From Dactylosporangium siamense (GTDB taxonomy: Bacteria > Actinomycetota > Actinomycetes > Mycobacteriales > Micromonosporaceae), in contig NZ_BONQ01000049.1 of assembly GCF_016862795.1 (NCBI RefSeq), forward strand, positions 21,228-85,227: 64,000 bases of DNA, given 5' to 3'. This document shows, piece by piece, positions 24,080 to 32,298 of this stretch. The position numbers and the translations under genes are program-made. Numbering within the stretch: position 1 is the stretch's first letter; each line of letters begins with the position of its first letter. The notes under the pieces were generated by a model. That model made no database searches and was not told the DNA's origin. It worked only from the letters and a program-made list of their open reading frames with translations.

Positions 24080-24413
24080 TCAGGTCGGCGGCGATGCCGC
24101 GCCTGCGCAGGCGCTCCGCGATGCCGCGCTCGGGGTTGCTGAGCGCGATGCGGCAGCCGATCCGCTGCGCGATCCGGCAGGCGGTGACGAGCACGGCGAT
24201 CGCCGCCGCGTCGGCGGACGTCACCTCGGTCAGGTCGAAGACGAGGTCGCTCGGGTAGACCGTGAGGGCGGCGGCGAACGCCTGATGGAACACGTCGATG
24301 CCGGCGTCGTCCAGTTGCCCCTGGAGGGCGACGACCACGCGGCCGGCGGCGCGGGTCCACACATCGAAGCGGAGCACCACGCAATTCTGCCGCGCGGCCG
24401 GATCATCCGCCAA
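24024..24413 (-). CDS. STAS-domain (anti-anti-sigma-like) protein coupled to AfsR-like regulator
   Basis: 129 aa if the TTG at 24413 is used; a GTG at 24380 (VVLRFDVWT) is an alternative. The STAS fold is clear: GRVVVALQGQLDDAGIDVF, LVFDLTEVTSADAAAIAVLV (Ser in TSADAAA is the usual phosphorylation position), IGCRIALSNPERGIAERL. The gene overlaps the upstream AfsR-like gene by 11 bp on the same strand, so the two are cotranslated. A partner anti-sigma kinase is not visible next to it. The 3' end overlaps the convergent methyltransferase gene. Confidence 0.82.
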   Translation of the reverse strand: MADDPAARQNCVVLRFDVWTRAAGRVVVALQGQLDDAGIDVFHQAFAAALTVYPSDLVFDLTEVTSADAAAIAVLVTACRIAQRIGCRIALSNPERGIAERLRRRGIAADLISGQPPADGPGTAGPRRG

Positions 24414-27186
24414 CGATGCGGCGCCCCCGCGCCGTGCTGCGGATGGTGTCGAGCTTGCGCCGCACCTCGCCGGACCGGGCGTCGCCGAGGGCCTCGAAGT
24501 GGCGCAGGGCCCGGCGCCAGCTGTCGCCGGCCGCGGTGTCGTCGCCGGCGGTGTGGTGCCGGTCGCCGGCGTTGACGAGGATGTCGGCGGCGGTGGGGCG
24601 GTCGCCGAGCTGCTCGAACAGCGCGATCGCCTTCTCGTAGCAGCGGGTCGCCTGCGCGTGGTCGCCGAGGTGGTCGTGCGCGACGGCCAGGCTGTCCCAC
24701 GTGCCGGCCTCGCCGTGCCGGTCGCCGAGCTGCTGCAGCAGTTGCAGCGCCCGCCCGCACAGGTCCAGGGTGCGCCGGTGGTTGCCGAGCTGGGCGTGCA
24801 ACCAGCCCGCCGCGTTCGAGGTCCGGGCCTGCCACAGGATGTCGCCCGCCGTCTCGAACAGGTGCAACGCCTGCTCGCTGTGGGTCAGCGCGTCGGCGTG
24901 CCGCTGCTGGGCCTGCAGCATCCAGCCGATGTTGTGGTGGGTGCGGGCCTGCCCGACGGCGTCGCCGAGCCCGCGGTAGAGCTCAAGGGCCCGGTCCAGG
25001 TGGCCGGCCGCGTCCTCGAAGCGGCCGACGCGGGCCAGGGTGCGGCCCAGGTCGCGGTGCACGTGGGCGCGGCCGGCCAGGTCACCGACCCGCAGCAGCG
25101 CCCGCAGGGCAACGGCCTGCGTGTCGATGAGGTCGTCCCAGCGGCCCAGCCACTCGAGATACGTGGTCAGCGTCCACGCGAGCTTCCACACGTGGTCGTC
25201 GAGCCCCTCGTCGGCGCCGCTGCGCACCGCGGCGAGGAGCACGGCGTCCTCGGCGGTGAACCAGGCCATCGCGGCGTCACCGTCACGGACCCGCTCGACG
25301 GTCACACCGGCCGCCGGGCGGGTCAGGTCGGCCGGCGCCCGGCCGGAGTCCAGCCGCAGCACCGCACCGTGCGCGGCGTGCAGGTAGTGGTCGAACACCC
25401 GCCGGACCGCGTCGGCGCGCTCCGGTGCCAGGCCGGCCTGCTCGGCGGCGTAGCTGCGCAGCAGGTCGTGGAAGCCGTACCGGCCGGGCGTGTGCTCGGT
25501 GAGAAGGTTCGCCTCGACCAGTTCGTGCAGCAGCGCCCGCGCCCGCGGCACCGGGACCCCGGCCAGGCTGGCCGCGGCGGGAGCGCCCAGGTCCGGCCCG
25601 GGATGCAGACCCAGCAGGCGGAACAGGCGCGCGGCGGCGTCGGTCAGGGCCAGATACGACCAGGAGAACACCGCGCGGACGTCGGTGATCGGGTCGCCGC
25701 CGTCCAGGGCGTTCAGGCCGCCGGCGGTGTCGCGCAGCTGCGCCGCCTGCGTCGCGAGCGACGTGCCGGGCCTGGTCGAGGCGTGCGCGGCGGCGATGGC
25801 CAGGGCCAGGGGCAGCCGCGCGCAGCGTTCCACGATGTCCATGACCGCGTCGGGTTCGGCGGTGGTACGGGCCGCGCCGAGCCGATGGGTGAGCAGCTCC
25901 CGGGCCTCACCGGCGCTCAGCAGGTCCAGGGCGAGCGGGTGGGCGCCCTCGGCCGCGACCAGCGGCGTGAGCTGGTTGCGGCTGGTGACCAGCACCAGGC
26001 AGCCGGGCGTGCCGGGCAGCAACGGGCGGACCTGGTCCGCGTCGCGGGCGTTGTCGAGGATGATCAGCACCCGTTTGCCGGCCAGGACGCTGCGGAACCG
26101 GGTGGCCCGCTCGTCCAGCGCGGCCGGGAGCTGCTCATCCGGCCGGAACGCGCGCAGGAAGCCGCGCAGCGCCTCCGCCGGGTCCATGACCGCGCCGCGA
26201 TGGTCGAAGCCGCGCAGGTTGACGTACAGCTGACCGTCGGGGAACCGGTCGGCGACGCGGTGCGCCCAGTGCACGGCGAGGCTGGTCTTGCCGACGCCGG
26301 GCGGACCGGACACGGCGCACACGACCGTGCTGCGCGCCGCTCCCTGTGCAAGGGCATCCAGCTGGGCCACGCTGCCGGCGTGGCCGGCGAAGCCGCGCAC
26401 CGCCAGCGGCAGCTGCGCCGGCGCCGAGACGGTGGCGGCCGGCGGGGCGGCCGGATCCAGGGCCGCGTCGCCGCGCAGGACGGCGGCCTCCAGGTCGCGG
26501 ATGCCCGGCCCGGGGTCGAGGCCCAGTTCGTCGGCGAGCGCCTGGCGCAGCCGCTGATACGTGGCGAGGGCGTCGGCGGGCCGCCCCGACCGGTGCAGCG
26601 CGGTCATCAGGTGGGCGTGCAACCCCTCGTCGAGCGGGTGGTCGCGGGTGAGCCGCTCCAGCTCCGGCACGAGCTGTGCGTGCTCGCCGAGCTGCAACCG
26701 GCTCTCGACGAGCGCCGACTGCGCGTGCAGCCGCAGCGCCTCGAGGCGCTCAGCCTCCAGGTCCAGTCCGGTCAGACCGGCGACGTCGGCGAGCGGCCGG
26801 CCGCGCCACAACGCGAGCGCGGCACGCAGGCACCGCACCCGCTCGGCCTGCTCGGCCGCGCCGGTCCCTTGCCGGATCAGGCGCTCGGCGACCGCGACGT
26901 CGGTCGCGTCGTCGTCCAGTGCGAGGAGGTACCCGGGCGGGCGGGCCACGATCGTGTCGCGGCCACCCAGCACCTGCCGCAGGTACGACACGTGCCGCTG
27001 CAACGTGTTCACGGCCGTCGCCGGCGGGTCCTCGCCCCAGACGGTGTCGATCAGCCGGTCGGTGCTGACGACCTCGCCCCGGCCGATGGCCAGGGTCGCG
27101 AGCACCGCCTTGCGGCGCAGGCCCGGCACCTCCCGCGGCGCCCCACCGAGCGTCACGTCGATCGGCCCGAGGAGCCTGACCTGCAT
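24403..27186 (-). CDS. AfsR/SARP-family regulator with NB-ARC and TPR domains
   Basis: 927 aa. Residues 1-95 are the OmpR-type DNA-binding domain (MQVRLLGPIDVTLGGAP, LRRKAVLATLA, VVSTDRLIDTVWGEDPP, LQRHVSYLRQVLG); 100-250 is the bacterial transcriptional-activator domain; near 285-550 is the NB-ARC ATPase with P-loop GPPGVGKTSLA and LIILDNARDADQVRPLL, then LVTSRNQL; the remainder has TPR repeats (THHNIGWML, AVAHDHLGDHAQATRCYEKAI and others). This is a cluster-associated or global activator of secondary metabolism or development. No biosynthetic cluster is visible in the window, so its target is unclear. Its stop overlaps the STAS gene. Confidence 0.93.
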   Translation of the reverse strand: MQVRLLGPIDVTLGGAPREVPGLRRKAVLATLAIGRGEVVSTDRLIDTVWGEDPPATAVNTLQRHVSYLRQVLGGRDTIVARPPGYLLALDDDATDVAVAERLIRQGTGAAEQAERVRCLRAALALWRGRPLADVAGLTGLDLEAERLEALRLHAQSALVESRLQLGEHAQLVPELERLTRDHPLDEGLHAHLMTALHRSGRPADALATYQRLRQALADELGLDPGPGIRDLEAAVLRGDAALDPAAPPAATVSAPAQLPLAVRGFAGHAGSVAQLDALAQGAARSTVVCAVSGPPGVGKTSLAVHWAHRVADRFPDGQLYVNLRGFDHRGAVMDPAEALRGFLRAFRPDEQLPAALDERATRFRSVLAGKRVLIILDNARDADQVRPLLPGTPGCLVLVTSRNQLTPLVAAEGAHPLALDLLSAGEARELLTHRLGAARTTAEPDAVMDIVERCARLPLALAIAAAHASTRPGTSLATQAAQLRDTAGGLNALDGGDPITDVRAVFSWSYLALTDAAARLFRLLGLHPGPDLGAPAAASLAGVPVPRARALLHELVEANLLTEHTPGRYGFHDLLRSYAAEQAGLAPERADAVRRVFDHYLHAAHGAVLRLDSGRAPADLTRPAAGVTVERVRDGDAAMAWFTAEDAVLLAAVRSGADEGLDDHVWKLAWTLTTYLEWLGRWDDLIDTQAVALRALLRVGDLAGRAHVHRDLGRTLARVGRFEDAAGHLDRALELYRGLGDAVGQARTHHNIGWMLQAQQRHADALTHSEQALHLFETAGDILWQARTSNAAGWLHAQLGNHRRTLDLCGRALQLLQQLGDRHGEAGTWDSLAVAHDHLGDHAQATRCYEKAIALFEQLGDRPTAADILVNAGDRHHTAGDDTAAGDSWRRALRHFEALGDARSGEVRRKLDTIRSTARGRRIVGG

Positions 27187-27230
27187 ACGTCCCCCACCCG
27201 TCCGACGACTGGCAAGGGTATCCGGCGGCT

Positions 27231-27265
27231 CCGGGGGTGCCTGGTCGGCGACCTGACACCCCCGG
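27231..27265 (-). terminator. hairpin between AfsR promoter side and lectin-like gene
   Basis: CCGGGGGTG (27231-27239) pairs with CACCCCCGG (27257-27265) around a 17-nt loop, 13 bp beyond the stop of the minus-strand trefoil gene. It likely ends that transcript. Confidence 0.6.
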
Positions 27266-27277
27266 GGCTGATTTCGG

Positions 27278-27832
27278 TCAGGCGCCCACGATCCGCCACA
27301 CCTGCGAGTTGGCGCCGTTGAACGGCCGGGTGACCGCCCGGAAGTCCTGCGCGCTGGACAGGTACGCGTCCAGGTATCGGCCGCTGCTGACCTGCTGGAC
27401 CGTGTAGAACGCGCCGCCGTAGTCCTGCAGCCGCCACAGCTGCGTGGCGTCGAACGTCTGCCTCGGCCGGGTCACGACCCGGAAGTCGAGGCCGGCGATC
27501 TCGTGCGCGTCGAGGTACCGGCCGCTGCTGGCCTGCTGCAACGTGTACACGCCGCCGCCCTGGTCGGTCAGCCACCACTTCTGCGTGGAATCCGACTGGT
27601 ACGGCCGGGTGACCACGTTGTAGTCCTGCGACGCGATCTCGTGCGCGTCCAACAGCCGTGCCCCGCCGTCCTGGGCCAGGATCACCAGCCGCGGCGCCGC
27701 GAGCGCGGCTCGCGTGGTGGTGGCTGCGGCGCCCGGTGCGGCCGACGCCGTGGCGGCCGAGGCGGCGAGCATCGCCCCCGCGGCGACGATCACCGCGAAG
27801 ATCCGCCGGCAGTACCCGCGTTCTGGCTTCAT
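27278..27832 (-). CDS. secreted beta-trefoil (ricin-type) repeat protein
   Basis: 184 aa from ATG 27832 with GGAGG 8 bp upstream. A signal peptide (residues 1-31, cleavage near ASAAPG) precedes three homologous repeats of about 46 residues: LLDAHEIASQDYNVVTRP, YLDAHEIAGLDFRVVTRP and YLDAYLSSAQDFRAVTRP, each closed by a TQKWWL/TQLWRL/SQVWRI QxW element. This is a stand-alone beta-trefoil of the RICIN/CBM13-like type. No catalytic domain is present, so a lectin or adhesin role is likely. Confidence 0.9.
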   Translation of the reverse strand: MKPERGYCRRIFAVIVAAGAMLAASAATASAAPGAAATTTRAALAAPRLVILAQDGGARLLDAHEIASQDYNVVTRPYQSDSTQKWWLTDQGGGVYTLQQASSGRYLDAHEIAGLDFRVVTRPRQTFDATQLWRLQDYGGAFYTVQQVSSGRYLDAYLSSAQDFRAVTRPFNGANSQVWRIVGA

Positions 27833-27924
27833 GGTTGCTACCTCCTGCTCACGCCGGCCGACGGGCTCGGCCGACCCGCCCACCGTCGCCGGAAGGGCTG
27901 AAACCACGCTGAAACGCGGTGTGG

Positions 27925-29031
27925 TCAGGACTCCAGCAGGGTGGCGACGAACTTCGCGTGGTCGTGGCCGACGGTGATGAGGACGCCGGAGCCGGGCGCG
28001 AGCCGGGAGCCCCAGGCCCCGCGTTCGCGGTACAGGTCGACCTCCGCCCATTGCGCGATCGTCGGGTCGATCGCGCAGCAGGCCGCGAGCGGGTCGTGCA
28101 GCATCTTGCCCTGCGGGTCCGCCGACTCGCGATGTGCCACGGCCGGTGGCATCGCCCGGCACACCGGCACCGCGTCGGCGGTGACCGCGACGAGGTCGAG
28201 GCCACGGGCCGCGGCACCGGCGATCGCGTCGTCGCGCGCGGTGAGGGCGAGCGTGCCGTCGTCCCCGGCGAGCCGTACCTCGGCAGCCGTGATCGCGGTG
28301 TTCCGCGGCGGTGCGGGACGCCGGGCGTGGTTGTCCAGGTATCTGTCCATGCCCTGCCAGATCAGGCGGAGCGAGGTGGCGCGGTCGCGCACGGCGGCGA
28401 CTTCGGCGTGCAGGGCACGGTCGTAGACGACGCCGTGGCAGACGTTCTTCGACACGAACCGCTTGCGGGCGATCGTCTCCGCCGCGATCACCGCGAGCGC
28501 CGACCTGCTGTCACCGTTGAGGTTGTACGACGGGCAGGTCACCAGGCCACGGAACTTCTCCAGCTGCCGTTCGAGCGGCACCACGCCCGCACCGGCGAAG
28601 CCGCCCTGCACGACGACCTCACCGAGCTGGAACCCCGGCAACTTCAGCGCGCCGCCGAGGTTCTTCAGCGGCCCCCCGGTGACGAGGGTGGTCGACGGGC
28701 CGCACAGGTCGCGGAGCAGTTCGGGCCCCGGCACGGCGTCCGTCGACGGCGGCATGTCACCGAAGGCCGCGTAGTGCCACGACGAGACGCAGGCCCCGCG
28801 CCGCCCGTGCCCGCCCTGCCCCGGGTCCCGGACCACGTGCCCGAGGTTGAACGCACCGACCGGGATCGACCGGCCGAACCAGTCCAGGGCCCGCCTGACC
28901 ACCCCGACCTGGTCCGGCGTCCCCGGTGTGACGGTGACGCCGACCAGGTTCACCCGCGGGTGGCCGAGCAGGAGCAGCAGCGTGATGAAGTCGTCCGGAT
29001 CGCTGGTCTCCATGTCCCAGATGACGTCCAT
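27925..29031 (-). CDS. nucleoside hydrolase-like protein
   Basis: 368 aa. The N-terminus DVIWDMETSDPDDFITLLLLL matches the nucleoside hydrolase calcium site (usual pattern D-x-D-x-x-x-D-D) with Asp6, Glu8, Asp11, Asp13 and Asp14. Downstream are a TLVTGGPLKNLGGAL loop, a VQGGFAGAGV motif, and the C-terminal GKMLHDPLAACCAID with the His/Asp ligands. The family hydrolyses N-glycosidic bonds of nucleosides. It is longer than typical (310-340) and its substrate-contacting loops are unusual, so a nucleoside-related but not identical substrate is possible. Confidence 0.85.
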   Translation of the reverse strand: MDVIWDMETSDPDDFITLLLLLGHPRVNLVGVTVTPGTPDQVGVVRRALDWFGRSIPVGAFNLGHVVRDPGQGGHGRRGACVSSWHYAAFGDMPPSTDAVPGPELLRDLCGPSTTLVTGGPLKNLGGALKLPGFQLGEVVVQGGFAGAGVVPLERQLEKFRGLVTCPSYNLNGDSRSALAVIAAETIARKRFVSKNVCHGVVYDRALHAEVAAVRDRATSLRLIWQGMDRYLDNHARRPAPPRNTAITAAEVRLAGDDGTLALTARDDAIAGAAARGLDLVAVTADAVPVCRAMPPAVAHRESADPQGKMLHDPLAACCAIDPTIAQWAEVDLYRERGAWGSRLAPGSGVLITVGHDHAKFVATLLES

Positions 29032-29113
29032 CTGCCGCTCCCGCCCGTCCTGCCGACACCGCCGGGGGTCAGGGTAGGCATCCCGCCCGGACCCGTCATG
29101 CGCATTCCGGGCC

Positions 29114-30199
29114 TCAGCGGACCGGGTCGTCCGTCGCGGCGCTGGGCTGGATGCCGGTGAGCACGTGCAGCTGCTGGTCCTTGGTCAGGCCCGAGTCGCC
29201 GGGTTCGATGAGGTACCCGTGCCCGTCGACCACGATCCGCGAGCCGTCCCGGTCGGACTGCACCTGCTTGCCGGCGTATGTGGTGTTCGGCTGCCAGTCG
29301 GCCGCGTCCGTGTCGGAGACGGAGAAGGTGCCGCGGCCCGGGACGGTGAACCCGAAGCTGGCCGAGCCCGTGGTCCCGGTCCACTGCAGCGAGCAGGTTG
29401 ACGTCTTCGTGCCGGGCGGGGCCCAGGTGAGGCGGAACTGCGCCGTGCAGCGCAGCACCCGGTCGTAGCGGATGGCGCTGGACACCTCGAGCATCGCGCC
29501 GCGGGCGTCGTCCGCGGTGATCACCGGCAGCGGGTCGGGCACGCTATCGTGGAACATCACCCAGGCCATGGCCCAGACGCCCGGCAACGGCTGCCAGCGC
29601 AACGTGGCCATCTCCTGGCTCCAGCGCAGTGTCCCGGTGGCGCCGCCGTTGATCCGCAACGGCTCGGTCTGCGGTTCGTTGGCGAACATGTGCGCCGTCT
29701 CCTGGTCCAGGCGCTCCGCGGTCTGGGTGACCACCGCCAGGTACGTGCTGTAGCCGAACTTCGAGGTCTTGCCGCGGCTCGCCTGGATCGTCTCCAGGCC
29801 GTTGCTCGAGGTCCAGGCCAGGGTGAACGGCGCCGGGTCGACCGTGTCGAGGTGGATCTGGCGGCCCTCGCCGACCCCGCCGCCCGCGGTCAGCGGCGCC
29901 AGGGACGCCGCCGGCGGGCGCGGCTTCTCCACGATCGACGACGCGGCCGGCGAGGGGTCGGCGGAGGACGGCGGCGCCGAGCCGCCGGGTGCCGGGGTGG
30001 GGGCGCCGCGGGGGAGCAGCGTGGTCGCGGCGAGCACGGCCGCGACGGCCAGGGCCGCCCCGGCGCCGGTGGCCAGGCGGCGGTTGCGGCGGTGCCGGAT
30101 CCCGCGCCGGCGGGCGCCGTCGAGCAGGGCCTCGACGCGCACGTCGCCGCCGGCGCGCTCCTGGAGGGCGGTGGTGAAGACCTGGTCGATGTCGTTCAT
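29114..30199 (-). CDS. membrane protein coupled to SigE-family sigma (possible anti-sigma)
   Basis: 361 aa from ATG 30199. The N-terminus is cytoplasmic and helical (MNDIDQVFTTALQERAGG), a TM helix is at about 43-62 (LATGAGAALAVAAVLAATTL), and the large C-terminal portion is extracytoplasmic with Pro/Ser linker and an unrecognised beta-rich domain containing two Cys (LRCTAQF and TSTCSLQW). The layout fits the anti-sigma-like partner usual with SigE sigma factors. The start overlaps the sigma stop by 4 bp (30196-30199). No zinc-containing ZAS motif is seen. Confidence 0.75.
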   Translation of the reverse strand: MNDIDQVFTTALQERAGGDVRVEALLDGARRRGIRHRRNRRLATGAGAALAVAAVLAATTLLPRGAPTPAPGGSAPPSSADPSPAASSIVEKPRPPAASLAPLTAGGGVGEGRQIHLDTVDPAPFTLAWTSSNGLETIQASRGKTSKFGYSTYLAVVTQTAERLDQETAHMFANEPQTEPLRINGGATGTLRWSQEMATLRWQPLPGVWAMAWVMFHDSVPDPLPVITADDARGAMLEVSSAIRYDRVLRCTAQFRLTWAPPGTKTSTCSLQWTGTTGSASFGFTVPGRGTFSVSDTDAADWQPNTTYAGKQVQSDRDGSRIVVDGHGYLIEPGDSGLTKDQQLHVLTGIQPSAATDDPVR

Positions 30200-30708
30200 C
30201 GCGTGGCGTCCTTCCTGAGGGCCGGCACCTCGGCCAGCCGGCGGCGCAGGGTCGCCAGCGCCCGCATCGCCTGCGAGCGCACCGTGACCTGGGAGCACTG
30301 CAGGATCTGCGCGATCGTGGCGTCGTCGAGGTCCTCGTAGTACCGCAGCACGAGCGTCGCGCGCTGCTTCGGTGCCAGTTCGGCGATGAGCTGCCAGGCG
30401 GCGTCGCGCTCGGCCGTCTCGGTGCCGATGTCGCCGAGCCCGGCCCGGTCCAGGTGCGTGGCCGACGGGTCGATCGCGACCTCGGTGGAGGAGCGCCGGC
30501 GCCGCCACGAGATGTGCCGGTTCACGAGCATCCGCCGCACGTACACGTCGATGTCGTCGGCGCGGCTGACCCGGTCCCACCGCACGTAGGCGCGGCCGAG
30601 CACCTCCTGCACCAGGTCCTCGGCCAGGTGCCGGTCGCGCACCAGCAGCCGCGCCAGCCGGACCAGCCGGTCGCCGCGCAGCCGCACGTACTCGTCGAAT
30701 TCGATCAC
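30196..30708 (-). CDS. SigE-family ECF RNA polymerase sigma factor
   Basis: 170 aa. Regions 2 and 4 are evident: FDEYVRLRGDRLVRLARLL, HLAEDLVQEVLGRAYVRWDRV, MLVNRHISWRRRR, then LAPKQRATLVLRYYEDLDDATIAQILQCSQVTVRSQAMRALATLR. This is the SigE/Streptomyces ECF type, usually coupled to a membrane-bound partner as seen here. Targets unknown. Confidence 0.93.
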   Translation of the reverse strand: MIEFDEYVRLRGDRLVRLARLLVRDRHLAEDLVQEVLGRAYVRWDRVSRADDIDVYVRRMLVNRHISWRRRRSSTEVAIDPSATHLDRAGLGDIGTETAERDAAWQLIAELAPKQRATLVLRYYEDLDDATIAQILQCSQVTVRSQAMRALATLRRRLAEVPALRKDATR

Positions 30709-30770
30709 CGCAGTATCGCCTTCATACCTGGCTCGACGCCCCGGGTCCGGCGTCCTGTTGCATGCCCGGC

Positions 30771-31088
30771 TCAGGTGCTCTCGTCAGGCAGACCCAGATC
30801 GATGCCCGATCGGATGAGCAGGCGCGCCGTCATCGCCAGCACCTGGTCGCCGTACCGCGGGTCGCGGGACGTGGCCGAGGAGCGCGCCGGCCGGCCCTTC
30901 GCGTAGTAGCCGCCGGTCGCGGTGTCCAGGGCGGGGTCGCCGGCGAGCCTGACGGCGGTGCGGGCGCCGCGTTCGGGGCTGGCCAGCAGGAACCGGGCCG
31001 GTCCCTGGAAGAACCGGAACGCGCCGCCGTTGCGCCCGAAGCCGGTGGCGACGTTGCCGGGGTCGGCGGCGTTGACGGTGACCTCGCG
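30771..31088 (-). pseudogene. truncated short-chain dehydrogenase (3' half only)
   Basis: The minus-strand reading gives VTVNAADPGNVATGFGRNGGA, then SPERGARTAVRLAGDPALDTATGGYYAKGRPARSS, the C-terminal half of an NmrA/retinol-dehydrogenase-like SDR (the VTVN-x-x-x-PG and GGYY-x-K motifs are typical). The active-site Tyr-x3-Lys and the NAD-binding GxxxGxG are absent. The homology stops near 31085, where a truncated HxlR gene on the other strand begins. It is therefore a remnant cut by a deletion. Confidence 0.8.
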
Positions 31089-31091
31089 GTG

Positions 31092-31241
31092 GTCCCGCCC
31101 CGGGTCGACTACGCGCTGACCCCCCTCGGCCGCCGGGCGGCCGATCTGCTGAGCTCGATCCGCGACTGGGCCCAGGACAATCTCGTCGAGGTGCTCACCG
31201 CCCGCGCCGCCTACGACACCCGCCCCGCCGTGGCCCCATGA
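31092..31241 (+). pseudogene. truncated HxlR regulator (3' part only)
   Basis: The plus-strand reading from 31092 is VPPRVDYALTPLGRRAADLL, then SSIRDWAQDNLVEVLTAR, the wing and C-terminal helix of an HxlR protein, with TGA at 31239-31241. The HTH is missing. Together with the SDR remnant this is the joined residue of a divergent HxlR/SDR pair after an internal deletion that removed both 5' halves and the promoters. Confidence 0.78.
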
Positions 31242-31261
31242 CGCCGCCCGGAGCGGCTGGG

Positions 31262-32140
31262 TCACAGGCCGACGGTCGTCAGACCGCGCAGGCGGCCCGG
31301 CAGCGGGGGCACCCGCAGCGCGCCCGCGCACGCGTCCAGGTGCCTGCGCACGTCGGCGCCCCACAACGTCCAGCTCCAGCCGGGCCACGCCGGCGCGGTG
31401 TCGATGAGCGCGCCGCAGAGCCGGTCGATGCACCACAGCGCGCCGGAGCGGGCGGCCTGGTCCAGATGCAGGCCCCAGCGGGGCAGTTCGGACCGCTCGA
31501 GGCCGGCGAAGCCGGGTGCCATGGCTTCGACCTTCGCGGCGGTGGTGTAGGCGATCGAGGTCTGGTCGTCGGCGGCCAGGTACAGGTCCAGCGAGTCATC
31601 GGGGCGCCGGATGCTCAGCACGCCCTGGTACCAGTCGTCGGGCCGGTCCGGGCGGACCTCGTCCGGGCCGTCGAACGGGACCGGCAGGTCCGCGAGCCGT
31701 TGCCGGTCCGGAAACCGCGTGTCCCGCAGCGGGTCGCGGTCCAGGCCGAGATACGCCGCGACGTCGAGCACCCCGTCGAACGCCCACCGCACGTGCCAGC
31801 CCGGCCATGCGTCGACCAGCCCGGCCAGCCCGTCGACGAACGTGGTGTAGTCGTCGGGTTCGTCGAAGGCGAGCAGCACCCGCCGGTCGTGGTCGATCAG
31901 GGCGGCACCCTGACAGCTGCCGTCGGTCATGAGCCCGTCGACGGGTGTGACACCCGTCCATCGCAGCGCCTCGGCTGTGTCCGGCGGCGCTGCTTCGGGT
32001 CGTTCCTGCGGCCGTAGCGCCGCGGTCGCCGCTTCGGGGCCGGCGAGCAGGTCCGCCACGACGGACGTGGCGCCCCACCGCGACCAGCCCAGCACCGTCG
32101 TGCCCCGCTCGATGATGGCGTAATTGGCCCGGTTACCCAC
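31262..32140 (-). CDS. hypothetical protein, MGNRANY-type
   Basis: 292 aa starting MGNRANYAIIERGTTVLGWS, an N-terminus found in small families of unknown function. It is rich in Trp (GLERSELPRWGLHLD, WPGWSWTLWGAD, AWPGWHVRWAF), with two internally similar halves around the WPGW-x motifs. No enzyme motif or TM segment is visible. Soluble cytoplasmic by appearance. Confidence 0.7.
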   Translation of the reverse strand: MGNRANYAIIERGTTVLGWSRWGATSVVADLLAGPEAATAALRPQERPEAAPPDTAEALRWTGVTPVDGLMTDGSCQGAALIDHDRRVLLAFDEPDDYTTFVDGLAGLVDAWPGWHVRWAFDGVLDVAAYLGLDRDPLRDTRFPDRQRLADLPVPFDGPDEVRPDRPDDWYQGVLSIRRPDDSLDLYLAADDQTSIAYTTAAKVEAMAPGFAGLERSELPRWGLHLDQAARSGALWCIDRLCGALIDTAPAWPGWSWTLWGADVRRHLDACAGALRVPPLPGRLRGLTTVGL

Positions 32141-32298
32141 AAGCGGTCATCATGCCCGACGGATTGACGTTCAGCGTGCTCACCCCCATCCTACGACTCG
32201 GCCGGTACCGGCGTCGTCCTCCCTGACGTGGATCTTTTCGGCGGCCCGGCTCGGCTACGTTGACCTGGCCGTACCCGTCACGAGGCGAGCGAGGCACC

